Of a stretch of DNA of 37,955 nt, positions 1 to 7,203 are shown in pieces; within the stretch, counting starts at the first letter, position 1, and each line of letters opens with the position of its first letter. The notes beneath the pieces were generated by a model. The model had not been told where the DNA came from, made no database searches, and was given only the letters and a program-made list of their open reading frames with translations. Origin of the DNA: an uncultured Verrucomicrobiota bacterium (GTDB taxonomy: Bacteria; Verrucomicrobiota; Verrucomicrobiia; Limisphaerales; AAA164-E04); contig CAJXVR010000030.1 in assembly GCA_913061285.1 (NCBI GenBank), positions 1 to 37,955 of the forward strand, written 5' to 3'. The position numbers were made by a program, and so were the translations under genes.

Positions 1-493
<493 letters not shown>

Positions 494-495
<2 letters not shown>

Positions 496-520
496 CGCTT
501 TTTTTTCTAAAAGCGATTTT
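494..520 (+). other. Hairpin at the 23S 3' end
   Basis: ATCGCTTTT (494-502) pairs with AAAAGCGAT (509-517) in a perfect 9-bp stem around a 6-base loop, followed by only three further T. It begins at or within the last bases of 23S and precedes 5S. It could be part of the 23S maturation region or a weak terminator. A strong terminator here would cut off 5S, so processing seems the better reading. Only the stem itself is seen; the role is inferred. Confidence 0.5.
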
Positions 521-583
521 AACAAAGCGAATAATAGTCATTTTACCCTGTGTGTAGTTTTTAGAGAACATGCGTTCTCAACA

Positions 584-704
584 GTTTTTGGTGGCCATAA
601 AGCTGTGGTCCGACCCGATCCCATTCCGAACTCGGACGTCAAACGCAGCGTTGCCGATGGTAGTGCAGGTATAGCCTGTGTGAGAGTAGGTAGCCGCCAG
701 ATCT
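584..704 (+). rRNA. rrf: 5S ribosomal RNA
   Basis: The molecule has the typical 5S length of about 120 bases, with the conserved stretch GATCCCATTCCGAACTCGG and GCCGATGGTAGTGC further on. The ends close as helix I: TTTGGTGGC (587-595) pairs with GCCGCCAGA (693-701), allowing G-T pairs. It follows 23S by about 90 bases with no tRNA between them and is followed by an intrinsic terminator. The exact ends are estimated from helix I. Confidence 0.95.
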
Positions 705-710
705 TTCTTT

Positions 711-743
711 AACGCCGAATCATTAGGGTTCGGCGTTTTTTTT
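711..743 (+). terminator. Intrinsic terminator of the rRNA operon
   Basis: AACGCCGAA (711-719) and TTCGGCGTT (729-737) form a perfect 9-bp stem around a 9-base loop, followed at once by a run of eight T (736-743). It sits 7 bases after the 5S and ends the rRNA operon. The next gene starts 19 bases later, so that gene needs its own promoter or read-through. Confidence 0.9.
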
Positions 744-761
744 AACTTAGAAGATTGGCTT

Positions 762-917
762 ATGTCGCAGCATCCTAGTTTAAGAGGTTCCAGTGGTCTC
801 GGCGCAAAGCGTAGCGTGCTCAAACGGTTCGAACGCGTCGAACTCTTGAAAAAACGCGGCCTCTGGAAACCTGGCGACAAAGTCCTGGGCTTGCGTAAAA
901 CCAAACCCGACGCTTAA
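762..917 (+). CDS. rRNA-linked small basic protein (51 aa)
   Basis: This open frame encodes 51 residues beginning MSQHPSLRGSSGLGAKRSVL and ending in KTKPDA. I count 14 Lys/Arg against 4 Asp/Glu. Its size, its charge, the GLGAKRSVLKRFER-like core and its place immediately after 5S match the small basic protein described for Chlamydiae and Verrucomicrobia and tied to rRNA regions (TIGR04137 as I recall it). The function of that family is not known. The charge and position suggest RNA or ribosome binding, but that is inference. It lies between the rRNA terminator and rluB, has no clear Shine-Dalgarno sequence, and is short enough to be missed by length-filtered gene calling. Confidence 0.85.
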   Translation: MSQHPSLRGSSGLGAKRSVLKRFERVELLKKRGLWKPGDKVLGLRKTKPDA

Positions 918-957
918 TTCCTCGCCGGCCTCCTTCTCATCCTCAGTCTGCCTCGCA

Positions 958-1701
958 GTGAGTGAGAAGAACTTAGTCAGACTTCAAAAAGTGATCGCCC
1001 AAGCGGGCGTCGCTTCGAGGCGTCAAGCCGAACAACTTATTCTGGATCGTCTCGTTTCTGTTAATGGGGAGATCGTTTCTGAATTGGGAATTCGAGTTGG
1101 TGCTGAAGACCGTATCATGGTTCGAGGTAAGGAGATTTCTCCGGTTCCTCTGGTCTATTTGATGCTCAACAAACCCCGAGGGTTTGTCTGTTCCAATGAT
1201 CGGCATTCCAAATTTCCTTCTTTTCTAGATTTAATACCTAAGGTCTGGCAGTCAGTTCACCACGTCGGGAGACTCGATGTTGCGAGTGATGGCTTATTGT
1301 TGGCAACAACTGATGGAGCGTTGACCCAGATTGTGACGCATCCAAGTTTTGAGGTGCCTAAGTTCTACGAAGTTTCGGTGAGAGGGGAAGTGAATGAGTC
1401 GGTTATTAAAGGTTGTCTGGACGGAGTGACAGTAGACGGGGAATATCTCAGGTTTCAGGAATTGCGGAATGACGGATCTCATCATGGACTGACAAAGCTC
1501 TTTATTCGTCTGATTGGAGGTAAGAACCGGGAGATTCGGCGACTATTGAATGTTTTTGACCTCGGAGTGAGTCGTCTTACGCGGATCGGTGTTGGAGAGT
1601 TGGTTCTGGGCAATCTCGATAGTGGCAAATGGCGTGAGCTGAGCGTGAAGGAGCGAGCGTCACTCTTTGCCTTTAAGGGATCATCTCGGGAGGCGAAATG
1701 A
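958..1701 (+). CDS. rluB: RsuA/RluB-family pseudouridine synthase
   Basis: This enzyme isomerises a uridine in rRNA to pseudouridine. The 247-residue protein has an S4 RNA-binding domain at about residues 5-55 (VIAQAGVASRRQAEQLI) followed by the synthase domain. The signature GRLDVASDGLLL places the catalytic Asp at 107, and the late motif KNREIRRLL with SRLTRIGVG is typical of the RsuA/RluB/RluE/RluF branch. RluB (23S helix 89 region) is the likeliest identity, but RsuA or RluE-like activity cannot be excluded. The start is GTG; no in-frame ATG fits better and no Shine-Dalgarno sequence is visible. It follows the small basic protein by 40 bases and may be co-transcribed with it. Confidence 0.9.
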   Translation: MSEKNLVRLQKVIAQAGVASRRQAEQLILDRLVSVNGEIVSELGIRVGAEDRIMVRGKEISPVPLVYLMLNKPRGFVCSNDRHSKFPSFLDLIPKVWQSVHHVGRLDVASDGLLLATTDGALTQIVTHPSFEVPKFYEVSVRGEVNESVIKGCLDGVTVDGEYLRFQELRNDGSHHGLTKLFIRLIGGKNREIRRLLNVFDLGVSRLTRIGVGELVLGNLDSGKWRELSVKERASLFAFKGSSREAK

Positions 1702-1929
1702 GCTGGGTTCTCTTGTTTTTTACGGAATACTTCGGAAAGCTTTGTTGCAATTTGAGGAGTGTATCGCTATTCCTATTGAATCTAGCAGGGACTTCGTTTC
1801 TATAGTTCGACATTGATTTTTGGGGGAACTATTTGCTCTTGGTGATGCATTCCTGCTTTGCATTAGGTTTCAATGTGTTAGAAATGCGACATAACAAGAG
1901 TTTGGATTCGGTGGTTTGAAAGGATTTAG

Positions 1930-2304
1930 ATGATCAGGATTGTTAACGGAGAGGTATTCTATATGTCGGTTCGGCGTCTCCAGAATCCTGTTAATTTGAA
2001 TCAGATCGCGAATCACTGTCGGTATCGGGTGAAACGTTTGTCCGATACGTTAGGAGTGTCCTCGCGTCAGTTGGAGAGGGAATTCAAGGCTGTTCTAGGG
2101 GTGAACCCTAAATGGTGGCTAAGGCAACAGAGGATGCTTAACGCCCGAAAACTCTTGTTATCCGGACTGTCTCCGAAAGAGATTGCCGCTGAGCTGGGCT
2201 TTATAAACGAGAACAAGTTCGCCGAAGAGTTTAAGCTTTTTTATGGTATTGGCCCTCGGCAAATGATCCAAGAAGAACGTGAACGTCGATTTGGTGAAAT
2301 GTGA
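1930..2304 (+). CDS. AraC-type helix-turn-helix protein, DNA-binding domain only
   Basis: The 124 residues consist almost wholly of an AraC/XylS C-terminal domain with two helix-turn-helix units: one around residues 35-55 (VKRLSDTLGVSSRQLEREFK) and one around 82-105 (KEIAAELGFINENKFAEEFK), ending in the usual YGIGPRQ. There is no N-terminal sugar-binding or other sensor domain. It may therefore act constitutively or respond through its own level. The start ATG at 1930 has an AAAGGA Shine-Dalgarno sequence 6 bases upstream, one of the few in the window; Met12 is an alternative. The target genes are unknown. The next gene on + is over 1 kb away, so it is probably monocistronic. Confidence 0.85.
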   Translation: MIRIVNGEVFYMSVRRLQNPVNLNQIANHCRYRVKRLSDTLGVSSRQLEREFKAVLGVNPKWWLRQQRMLNARKLLLSGLSPKEIAAELGFINENKFAEEFKLFYGIGPRQMIQEERERRFGEM

Positions 2305-2322
2305 CAGTCCCCTCTCGGTGAT

Positions 2323-2484
2323 CTAGTCTTCTTTAATCAAAGTGCTTCGCCTGGTGGAGTGACGCTTCTTGTTTTGCTGCTTCTCCATATCCTGTTTTCG
2401 TACCCTCCAGAATGCGTAACCTAGTCCCAGGGCGCAAAAAACGGTCCCGTAAAACAGGATCGCTAGGAGTATCAGCATGGGCAT
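2323..2484 (-). CDS. Small single-span membrane protein (53 aa)
   Basis: This short frame encodes MPMLILLAILFYGTVFCALG, then LGYAFW and a highly charged tail rich in Lys, Arg and Gln. That is one transmembrane helix at about residues 3-26 followed by a basic cytoplasmic tail, the usual layout of a real small membrane protein. An in-frame GTG three codons upstream is an alternative start. It lies convergent to the AraC-type gene and downstream of rsmD on the same strand. I do not recognise a family. Positive-inside charge and an unbroken frame in an otherwise empty gap are the evidence. Confidence 0.5.
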   Translation of the reverse strand: MPMLILLAILFYGTVFCALGLGYAFWRVRKQDMEKQQNKKRHSTRRSTLIKED

Positions 2485-2624
2485 GCTTGTCACGTCGTCT
2501 TTTTAGCTGATTGGCGTGAGAAGATGCAATCTCATTAAGTGGAATGGTTCTCTTAGGTAGCTCTTTTGACTATTTGGAGTGTCGTTTGCGGTATTGTGAC
2601 TGTGTCGGCTGGCAGTTGGTTATC

Positions 2625-3218
2625 TCATGGGTTTGGTGATTGATGGGCCTTGCGGAGGAAATTGATTGTGGCGTCCCCGTATCGTTGGGATTTCAAGATC
2701 TGCCAAGATTCTGGGAGATCTATTTTGTCCCTAGATGCGTGTCCGATAACGACGATACTATGATTGGCGGCGATACGAAGTAGGTTTTGATCGTCGAAGA
2801 GTCTCTGAGCCATTGATTGACTCCGCTGATTGGTGGTCTTTTCTCCGAACGGGGGATCGGCAAAGATGATATCAAACTGTCGCCCTGATTCTGCGAAGGA
2901 CCGAATCGTTGCAAAGGTACAGGCAATCCGGAGGTTCAGCTTATTTGGGAGATATCCGCAGGCTAGAATATTCTGTTTTATCGTCCTCCCGTGAAGGGCG
3001 GATTTCTCGACACAAAGGACCTCGCTCGCTCCTCGACTTACCGATTCTAGGCCCATCGCGCCGGTCCCACTAAAAAGGTCAAGAACAGTCGCACCAATGA
3101 GATCTTGGGCCAATCGGTTGAATATTGCCTCTCGTACCCGATCTTGGGTCGGTCGCACACCTTGGCCTTTTGGTGTTGCAAGTCGAGTTCCTGACTCATG
3201 TCCGCCAATGATTCTCAT
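2625..3218 (-). CDS. rsmD: 16S rRNA (guanine966-N2)-methyltransferase
   Basis: The enzyme methylates N2 of G966 in the 30S subunit, using S-adenosylmethionine. The 197-residue protein begins MRIIGG, as short RsmD proteins do, and has RPTQDRVREAIFNRL at 22-36, the SAM-binding DLFSGTGAMG at 47-56 and the catalytic DPPF at 121-124. A TTG nine codons further upstream keeps the frame open, but the ATG start agrees with the family. A possible 59-residue gene ends 36 bases upstream on the same strand. No Shine-Dalgarno sequence is seen. Confidence 0.93.
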   Translation of the reverse strand: MRIIGGHESGTRLATPKGQGVRPTQDRVREAIFNRLAQDLIGATVLDLFSGTGAMGLESVSRGASEVLCVEKSALHGRTIKQNILACGYLPNKLNLRIACTFATIRSFAESGRQFDIIFADPPFGEKTTNQRSQSMAQRLFDDQNLLRIAANHSIVVIGHASRDKIDLPESWQILKSQRYGDATINFLRKAHQSPNP

Positions 3219-3254
3219 GAAAAATGGTGCTCTATCGAGATTCAAATCGGGGTT

Positions 3255-3434
3255 TCAATCGGATGAAAGCCTCGATCTTGAGAGACCGTATTCCGGAATC
3301 GTGAATGATGGGATCTTTTTCGGTTGGCTGGAGGGGAGAAACTTGGTGATGATTGTCGAAAAGGGGGAAATCTCACCCCGGGGAGGTCCTTCGAGTGCGT
3401 TTGTAGAATCGTGATCGTTACTTCTATGAATCAT
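3255..3434 (-). CDS. Possible 59-aa protein upstream of rsmD
   Basis: This ATG-started frame on the rsmD strand encodes 59 residues, beginning MIHRSNDHDSTNALEGPPRG and including KKIPSFTIPEYGLSRSRL. It ends 36 bases before rsmD, an operon-like distance, and leaves about 65 bases to the divergent yqaA-like gene for promoters. I do not recognise the sequence, and it has no signal peptide or membrane segment. It could be a chance frame; an opposing frame runs through the same bases. Confidence 0.3.
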   Translation of the reverse strand: MIHRSNDHDSTNALEGPPRGEISPFSTIITKFLPSSQPKKIPSFTIPEYGLSRSRLSSD

Positions 3435-3499
3435 TCTTAAGCTACTTGCTGGCCCTTACCCTTGACGTCATCTTCGATTTGACTTCCACTTTGGGCCGA

Positions 3500-4126
3500 A
3501 TGAACGAAGAAAACGTTTCCATTGACCCAGTGAAGAAGCCGTCCATCCTAAGACGACTCTATGATTGGACTCTCGCTTGGGCGGAGCATCCAGCGGGATC
3601 GTGGGCTCTCTTCGTGATAGCTTTATTGGAGTCATCAGTATTTCCGATACCTCCGGACGTACTCTTAATTGCGCTTTGTGTCGGTGGTGTTTCCCGCTCC
3701 TATCGTTTTGCTCTTATTTGCACGGCAGGCTCAATAATTGGGGGAATTATAGGGTATGGCATTGGGTATTGGGGCTTCGAGGTGATTGGTCAACCGATTG
3801 TTCGAGCGTACCATGGAGAGGCGGTCATGGAGAAGATTCAGTATTGGTATGATACCTATGGGTTCTTCGGCAATCTTCTCGCTGCTGTGACTCCGATTCC
3901 GTACAAGGTTTTCACAATCGCCTCGGGAGCATTCAAGTTCTCATTTCACGAATTCCTCCTCGCTTCGATTATTGGCCGGTCCCTACGGTTTTTTGCTGTT
4001 GCGACCGCCTTGTACTTTTTTGGCGCCAAGATCCGTGCGACCATTGACAAGTACTTCAATCTTTGTGCGTGGGCGTTCATGATATTGCTTATAGCGGGCT
4101 TTTTGGCCCTTAAATATCTTCGCTAG
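3500..4126 (+). CDS. YqaA/DedA-type (VTT domain) membrane protein
   Basis: This 208-residue integral membrane protein has an N-terminal cytoplasmic segment and then hydrophobic spans. It carries the features of the SNARE-associated/VTT fold: ESSVFPIPPDVLLIAL (re-entrant loop), GSIIGGIIGYGIGYWG, YDTYGFFGNLLAAVTPIPYKVFTIASGAF and a following GRSLRFF. YqaA is the closest subfamily I recognise. DedA-family proteins are known as lipid or undecaprenyl-phosphate flippases, but the substrate of YqaA-type members is not settled. I chose ATG at 3500 over the TTG at 3446 because the upstream residues look unlike the family. The next gene follows after 22 bases. Confidence 0.85.
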   Translation: MNEENVSIDPVKKPSILRRLYDWTLAWAEHPAGSWALFVIALLESSVFPIPPDVLLIALCVGGVSRSYRFALICTAGSIIGGIIGYGIGYWGFEVIGQPIVRAYHGEAVMEKIQYWYDTYGFFGNLLAAVTPIPYKVFTIASGAFKFSFHEFLLASIIGRSLRFFAVATALYFFGAKIRATIDKYFNLCAWAFMILLIAGFLALKYLR

Positions 4127-4148
4127 TACCGTCTATCATATTGACGTT

Positions 4149-4598
4149 ATGACTGTTCAGAATGCTTCACTAGCCCGCATTGCTGTGCTTATGGGGGTTA
4201 CTTGTCTTGGATTCTATTCTAAGTTTCATCGTGGATTGGCGGAGGGTTGGATCAACAATTCGTTAGGTGGGATTCTTTACGTCGTGTTCTGGGTTATGAT
4301 CTGGAATCTAGTTCGGCCGAGGCACGATCCTAGAATTATTGCGATTTCCGTTTTCCTTTTAACATCTGGTCTTGAGATACTGCAATTGTCTCGGCACCCG
4401 GTGCTCGAGTGGGGGCGAAGTTTTTTTATTGGGAGAACACTACTTGGGACGACATTTGTTGCCTCTGATTTTTTTTATTATATGGTCGGGGGCTTGTTAG
4501 GTTATGGATGGCTCCAATTGGTCCAAGGATTGAATCCCTGGCATTCTTCCATTCGTAGCGGGAGCGATTTGAACGGGGCCTGTCCACCAGAGCAGTAA
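4149..4598 (+). CDS. DUF2809 (YjgA-like) membrane protein
   Basis: A 149-residue protein with about four hydrophobic segments. The pattern GFYSKF near the N-terminus, GGILYVVFWVMIW, then LLTSGLEILQLSRHP, RTLLGTTFVASDFFYYMVGG and a closing span fits DUF2809, in which a conserved E.xQ motif lies in a membrane span (GLEILQL here). Its function is unknown. It sits between the VTT protein (22 bases before) and the polyprenol-phosphate glycosyltransferase (18 bases after), so all three are probably one transcript of envelope proteins. The last 20 residues are polar and poorly conserved in character. Confidence 0.8.
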   Translation: MTVQNASLARIAVLMGVTCLGFYSKFHRGLAEGWINNSLGGILYVVFWVMIWNLVRPRHDPRIIAISVFLLTSGLEILQLSRHPVLEWGRSFFIGRTLLGTTFVASDFFYYMVGGLLGYGWLQLVQGLNPWHSSIRSGSDLNGACPPEQ

Positions 4599-4616
4599 TC
4601 AAGTCTTGGTTTGTCT

Positions 4617-5348
4617 ATGAATTCGAAAGCGATCGTTGTCGTTCCCACATTTAATGAATGTGAGAACATCAAGCCTTTGGTTGACTGTCTTTTGTCAGCA
4701 GCACCGGAGGTCGACGTACTGATTGTCGACGATAATTCTCCGGACGGAACCGGAGATATTGCAGACTCACTTGCCCGGCGCTATGCCGGAGTCCACGTTC
4801 TCCATCGGAGGGAAAAGAATGGCTTGGGACGAGCCTATTGCGACGGGTTTGCTTGGGCCTTGGCTCGAGATTATGAGTACATGTTGGAGATGGACGGCGA
4901 TTTTTCTCATGATCCCAAGGATGTCCCGAGATTTGTAGCGGCCGCCCGGGATGCAGACCTCGTGATTGGTTCCCGCTATCGTGATGGCATTCGAGTCATA
5001 AATTGGCCTCTTAATCGGCTTGTTCTCAGTCTTTGTGCGGCGAGGTATGTTCAGCTCATTACTGGAATGTCTTTTTCGGATCCTACCGGTGGGTTCAAGT
5101 GTTTCAAACGATCGACACTAGAGGCGATTGATCTTGGTCAGATTACGTCAAATGGCTACAGCTTTCAGATAGAGATGACGCATCAGGTTTGGCGGCGGGG
5201 GTTGAAGGTCGTGGAAATTCCCATCATTTTTACTGATCGGTTTCAGGGGAACTCAAAGATGTCGAAATCAATCATTCGAGAGGCACTGATCGTTGTTTGG
5301 CAGTTGTTGATTCGGAATGGTTTGAGACGGGAACCCGGGCCGCGATAG
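4617..5348 (+). CDS. Polyprenol monophosphomannose synthase-like GT2
   Basis: A family 2 glycosyltransferase of 243 residues resembling the catalytic domain of Dpm1/Ppm1, which transfers mannose from GDP-mannose to a polyprenyl phosphate at the inner membrane. Motifs: VVPTFNECENI (8-18), DDNSPDGT (38-45), GLGRAYCDGF, the metal-binding MDGDFSHDP (92-100), DPTGGFKCF and FTDRFQGNSKMS near the end. It lacks the C-terminal membrane segments of two-domain members, so it would be peripheral. The sugar could be glucose or another hexose. ATG at 4617 is preferred to the TTG six bases before. It is the third gene of the 3500-5348 cluster. Confidence 0.88.
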   Translation: MNSKAIVVVPTFNECENIKPLVDCLLSAAPEVDVLIVDDNSPDGTGDIADSLARRYAGVHVLHRREKNGLGRAYCDGFAWALARDYEYMLEMDGDFSHDPKDVPRFVAAARDADLVIGSRYRDGIRVINWPLNRLVLSLCAARYVQLITGMSFSDPTGGFKCFKRSTLEAIDLGQITSNGYSFQIEMTHQVWRRGLKVVEIPIIFTDRFQGNSKMSKSIIREALIVVWQLLIRNGLRREPGPR

Positions 5349-5457
5349 GAGATGCCCGGTTCTCGATCGCCGAAGAATTGAAATAGGGGCTTAAGGCCTG
5401 TTTGTGGATTGCCGAATCCACTTCGAATATGAGTCAAGAGATGAGAATATTGCTCTT

Positions 5458-6477
5458 ATGAAGGTAGGAATTGTTGGATTGGGATTCATGTCTGTGGCTC
5501 ATATTAAGGGCTATCGTCAGCTTTCGGGTGTTGAGATTGTGGCTGTGTGCAATCCCTCCGGTCGACGACTTGATGGGGATTTATCGGCCGTCGTAGGTAA
5601 TGTGGGAGACTTGGATCCGGTTCGTCTTGATATGAGTTCAGTGACCGCCTATCGGGACTTCGATGCGTTTCTCAAACACCCAGGAATGACTGTTGTCGAT
5701 GTCTGTACCCCGACGAAGACTCATGTTGACTTGTGTCTACGTGCCCTTGCGGAGGGTTTAAATGTGATTTGTGAGAAGCCCTTGGCTCGGACGAGTGCTG
5801 AAGCAGAGAGAATTGCAGATGCTGTCTCGAAAGCCTCTGGGATCTTTATGCCCGCGATGTGTCTGCGGTTTTGGCCGGAGTGGGCTTGGTTGAAGGAAGC
5901 GATCGATTCAGGGCGATTCGGAAAACTCCAGGCGCTTCACTTGCGTCGAGTGGCAGAGCCTCCGGGATGGGGGCTCGATAACTATCTTGCAGGAGAAGAA
6001 TCAGGAGGTGCACTCTTTGATCTTCACGTTCATGATGTGGACTTTGTTCATTACTGTTGTGGGCGTCCTCAACGCGTCTATTCTTCAGGCTTCAGCAAGA
6101 TTAGCGGGGCCGTTGATCACGTGCTTACTCAATACACGGTCCAGTCTGGCGCTTGCGTGTCAGCTGAAGGGAGTTGGGCCATGACGCCTGGCTTTGGATT
6201 CAATATGAGTTATACCGCTATTTTTGAGAAAGCTACGGCTGACTATGATCTATCCCGCGCGGAGGAGAAACTCCGACTCTTCAGCGGTTCAGGAGATGGC
6301 GAGGTGATTCAATGTTCGGGACAAGATGCGTATGCTGGAGAACTGGAGTATTTTCTGAATCACGTGCGAAACGGCACTAAACCGGCCAAGGTGACGATTG
6401 CCGATGCGCTTGCAGTGACTGAGACATGCACGGCCGAAGAACAGTCAATCAAGACCGGAGAATGTGTGGCAGTGTAA
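5458..6477 (+). CDS. Gfo/Idh/MocA-family NAD(P)-dependent oxidoreductase
   Basis: The 339-residue protein has an N-terminal Rossmann fold (VGIVGLGFMSVAHIKGY, glycines 7-9), the family EKP motif at 106-108 (CEKPLART) and the C-terminal alpha/beta domain with GGALFDLHVHDVDFVHY (183-199), where His190/His192 and Asp193 are the expected catalytic region. Members oxidise or reduce sugars, inositols or similar polyols; the substrate cannot be read from sequence. ATG at 5458 fits the family start better than the GTG 18 codons upstream. It follows the glycosyltransferase by 109 bases, so it may have its own promoter. Confidence 0.92.
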   Translation: MKVGIVGLGFMSVAHIKGYRQLSGVEIVAVCNPSGRRLDGDLSAVVGNVGDLDPVRLDMSSVTAYRDFDAFLKHPGMTVVDVCTPTKTHVDLCLRALAEGLNVICEKPLARTSAEAERIADAVSKASGIFMPAMCLRFWPEWAWLKEAIDSGRFGKLQALHLRRVAEPPGWGLDNYLAGEESGGALFDLHVHDVDFVHYCCGRPQRVYSSGFSKISGAVDHVLTQYTVQSGACVSAEGSWAMTPGFGFNMSYTAIFEKATADYDLSRAEEKLRLFSGSGDGEVIQCSGQDAYAGELEYFLNHVRNGTKPAKVTIADALAVTETCTAEEQSIKTGECVAV

Positions 6478-6539
6478 GCGACGAGGGTCGCCCCCGGACA
6501 TATCTTCAGAAAGCTTTTATTGGATTCGAGGCCCGGAGG

Positions 6540-6766
6540 GTTTCAATAGGTGTCTGGCCTGGAGCAGTGTTTGGTTGGACCGAGGCTTCTCCATCGCAGC
6601 AGGAGGCCAATTGATTACAGGGGAACTGTTGGTTGGCTCAACATGTTTTGCGAGGGCATTGAGCCTTCGATGGGCGTATCGGAACTTCATGACTGCTTCT
6701 CCAAACTACAACGTTTCTTTCAGGTGCCCCGATAACTATCGGAGGCACATGGAGAGGAGTAGCTAG
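6540..6766 (+). pseudogene. Remnant of an FGE-sulfatase (SUMF1) domain C-terminus
   Basis: In the frame ending at 6766 the residues ARALSLRWAYRNFMT, then ASPNYNVSFRCPDN, match the end of formylglycine-generating-enzyme-like domains, whose usual pattern is LRsAyRn...pd.rn..iGFRc. The residues before it (LLVGSTCFA) could be a degraded RGGSw motif. Nothing upstream supplies the other three quarters of such a domain: the frame runs back into the end of the oxidoreductase gene and has no plausible start. I read it as a decayed fragment. The 6478-6861 interval holds no intact gene. The homology is by eye and short. Confidence 0.45.
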
Positions 6767-6772
6767 TCGCGT

Positions 6773-6800
6773 GCCACTCATACAATTGAGAATGAGTGGC
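6773..6800 (-). terminator. Hairpin downstream of infA, no T-tract
   Basis: GCCACTCAT (6773-6781) and ATGAGTGGC (6792-6800) form a perfect 9-bp stem with a 10-base loop. On the - strand it lies 61 bases after the infA stop codon. Neither strand has a T-run after it, so it is not a standard intrinsic terminator. It may protect the infA transcript 3' end or terminate without a U-tract; both are inference. Confidence 0.4.
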
Positions 6801-6861
6801 TGATCATGCGGGTTTTGGGGCTATTGCCCGTGAACCATGAAAGCGCTGAAGAGAAGAAGGG

Positions 6862-7074
6862 CTAGCCTAGTCGGTAGACGATTCTAGCCTTATTGAGATC
6901 GTACGGTGACATCTCAATCTTGACTCGGTCACCGATGGTAAGCCGAATGAATCGCTTTCGCATCTTACCGGAAATGTGCGCGAGCACGATATGACCATTG
7001 TCCAATTCAACGCGGAACATAGTTCCGGCCAAAACGGCCTTAACCTTGCCTTCCAGTTCGATGTGATCTTCCAT
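6862..7074 (-). CDS. infA: Translation initiation factor IF-1
   Basis: The 70-residue OB-fold protein binds the A site of the 30S subunit during initiation. Family landmarks are clear: [20 protein letters not shown], then [19 protein letters not shown], the central [21 protein letters not shown] and a short tail. Length is normal (E. coli 72 residues). It stands alone on the - strand, apart from the ribosomal-protein clusters where it is often found. No Shine-Dalgarno sequence precedes the ATG. A T-less hairpin lies downstream at 6773-6800. Confidence 0.97.
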   Translation of the reverse strand: MEDHIELEGKVKAVLAGTMFRVELDNGHIVLAHISGKMRKRFIRLTIGDRVKIEMSPYDLNKARIVYRLG

Positions 7075-7203
7075 CCAGTATTAACTCTGTTCGGTTTGTC
7101 GTTTTAACTTACCGAATTGAGCCGCTTAGGGTGTTGTTTTTTCTAAAGAAATCAAGCGTTATTCTTCAGATTGTTGCGATGTTGGGCTAGCAACGATAGG
7201 ATT

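Noticed and set aside
496..583. A tRNA in the 23S-5S spacer or elsewhere
   Set aside because: No cloverleaf or T-loop sequence was found in the spacer, and none was seen in other gaps.
578..904. 108-residue open frame on the - strand across 5S and the small basic protein
   Set aside because: It is antisense to 5S rRNA and a recognised gene and resembles no family.
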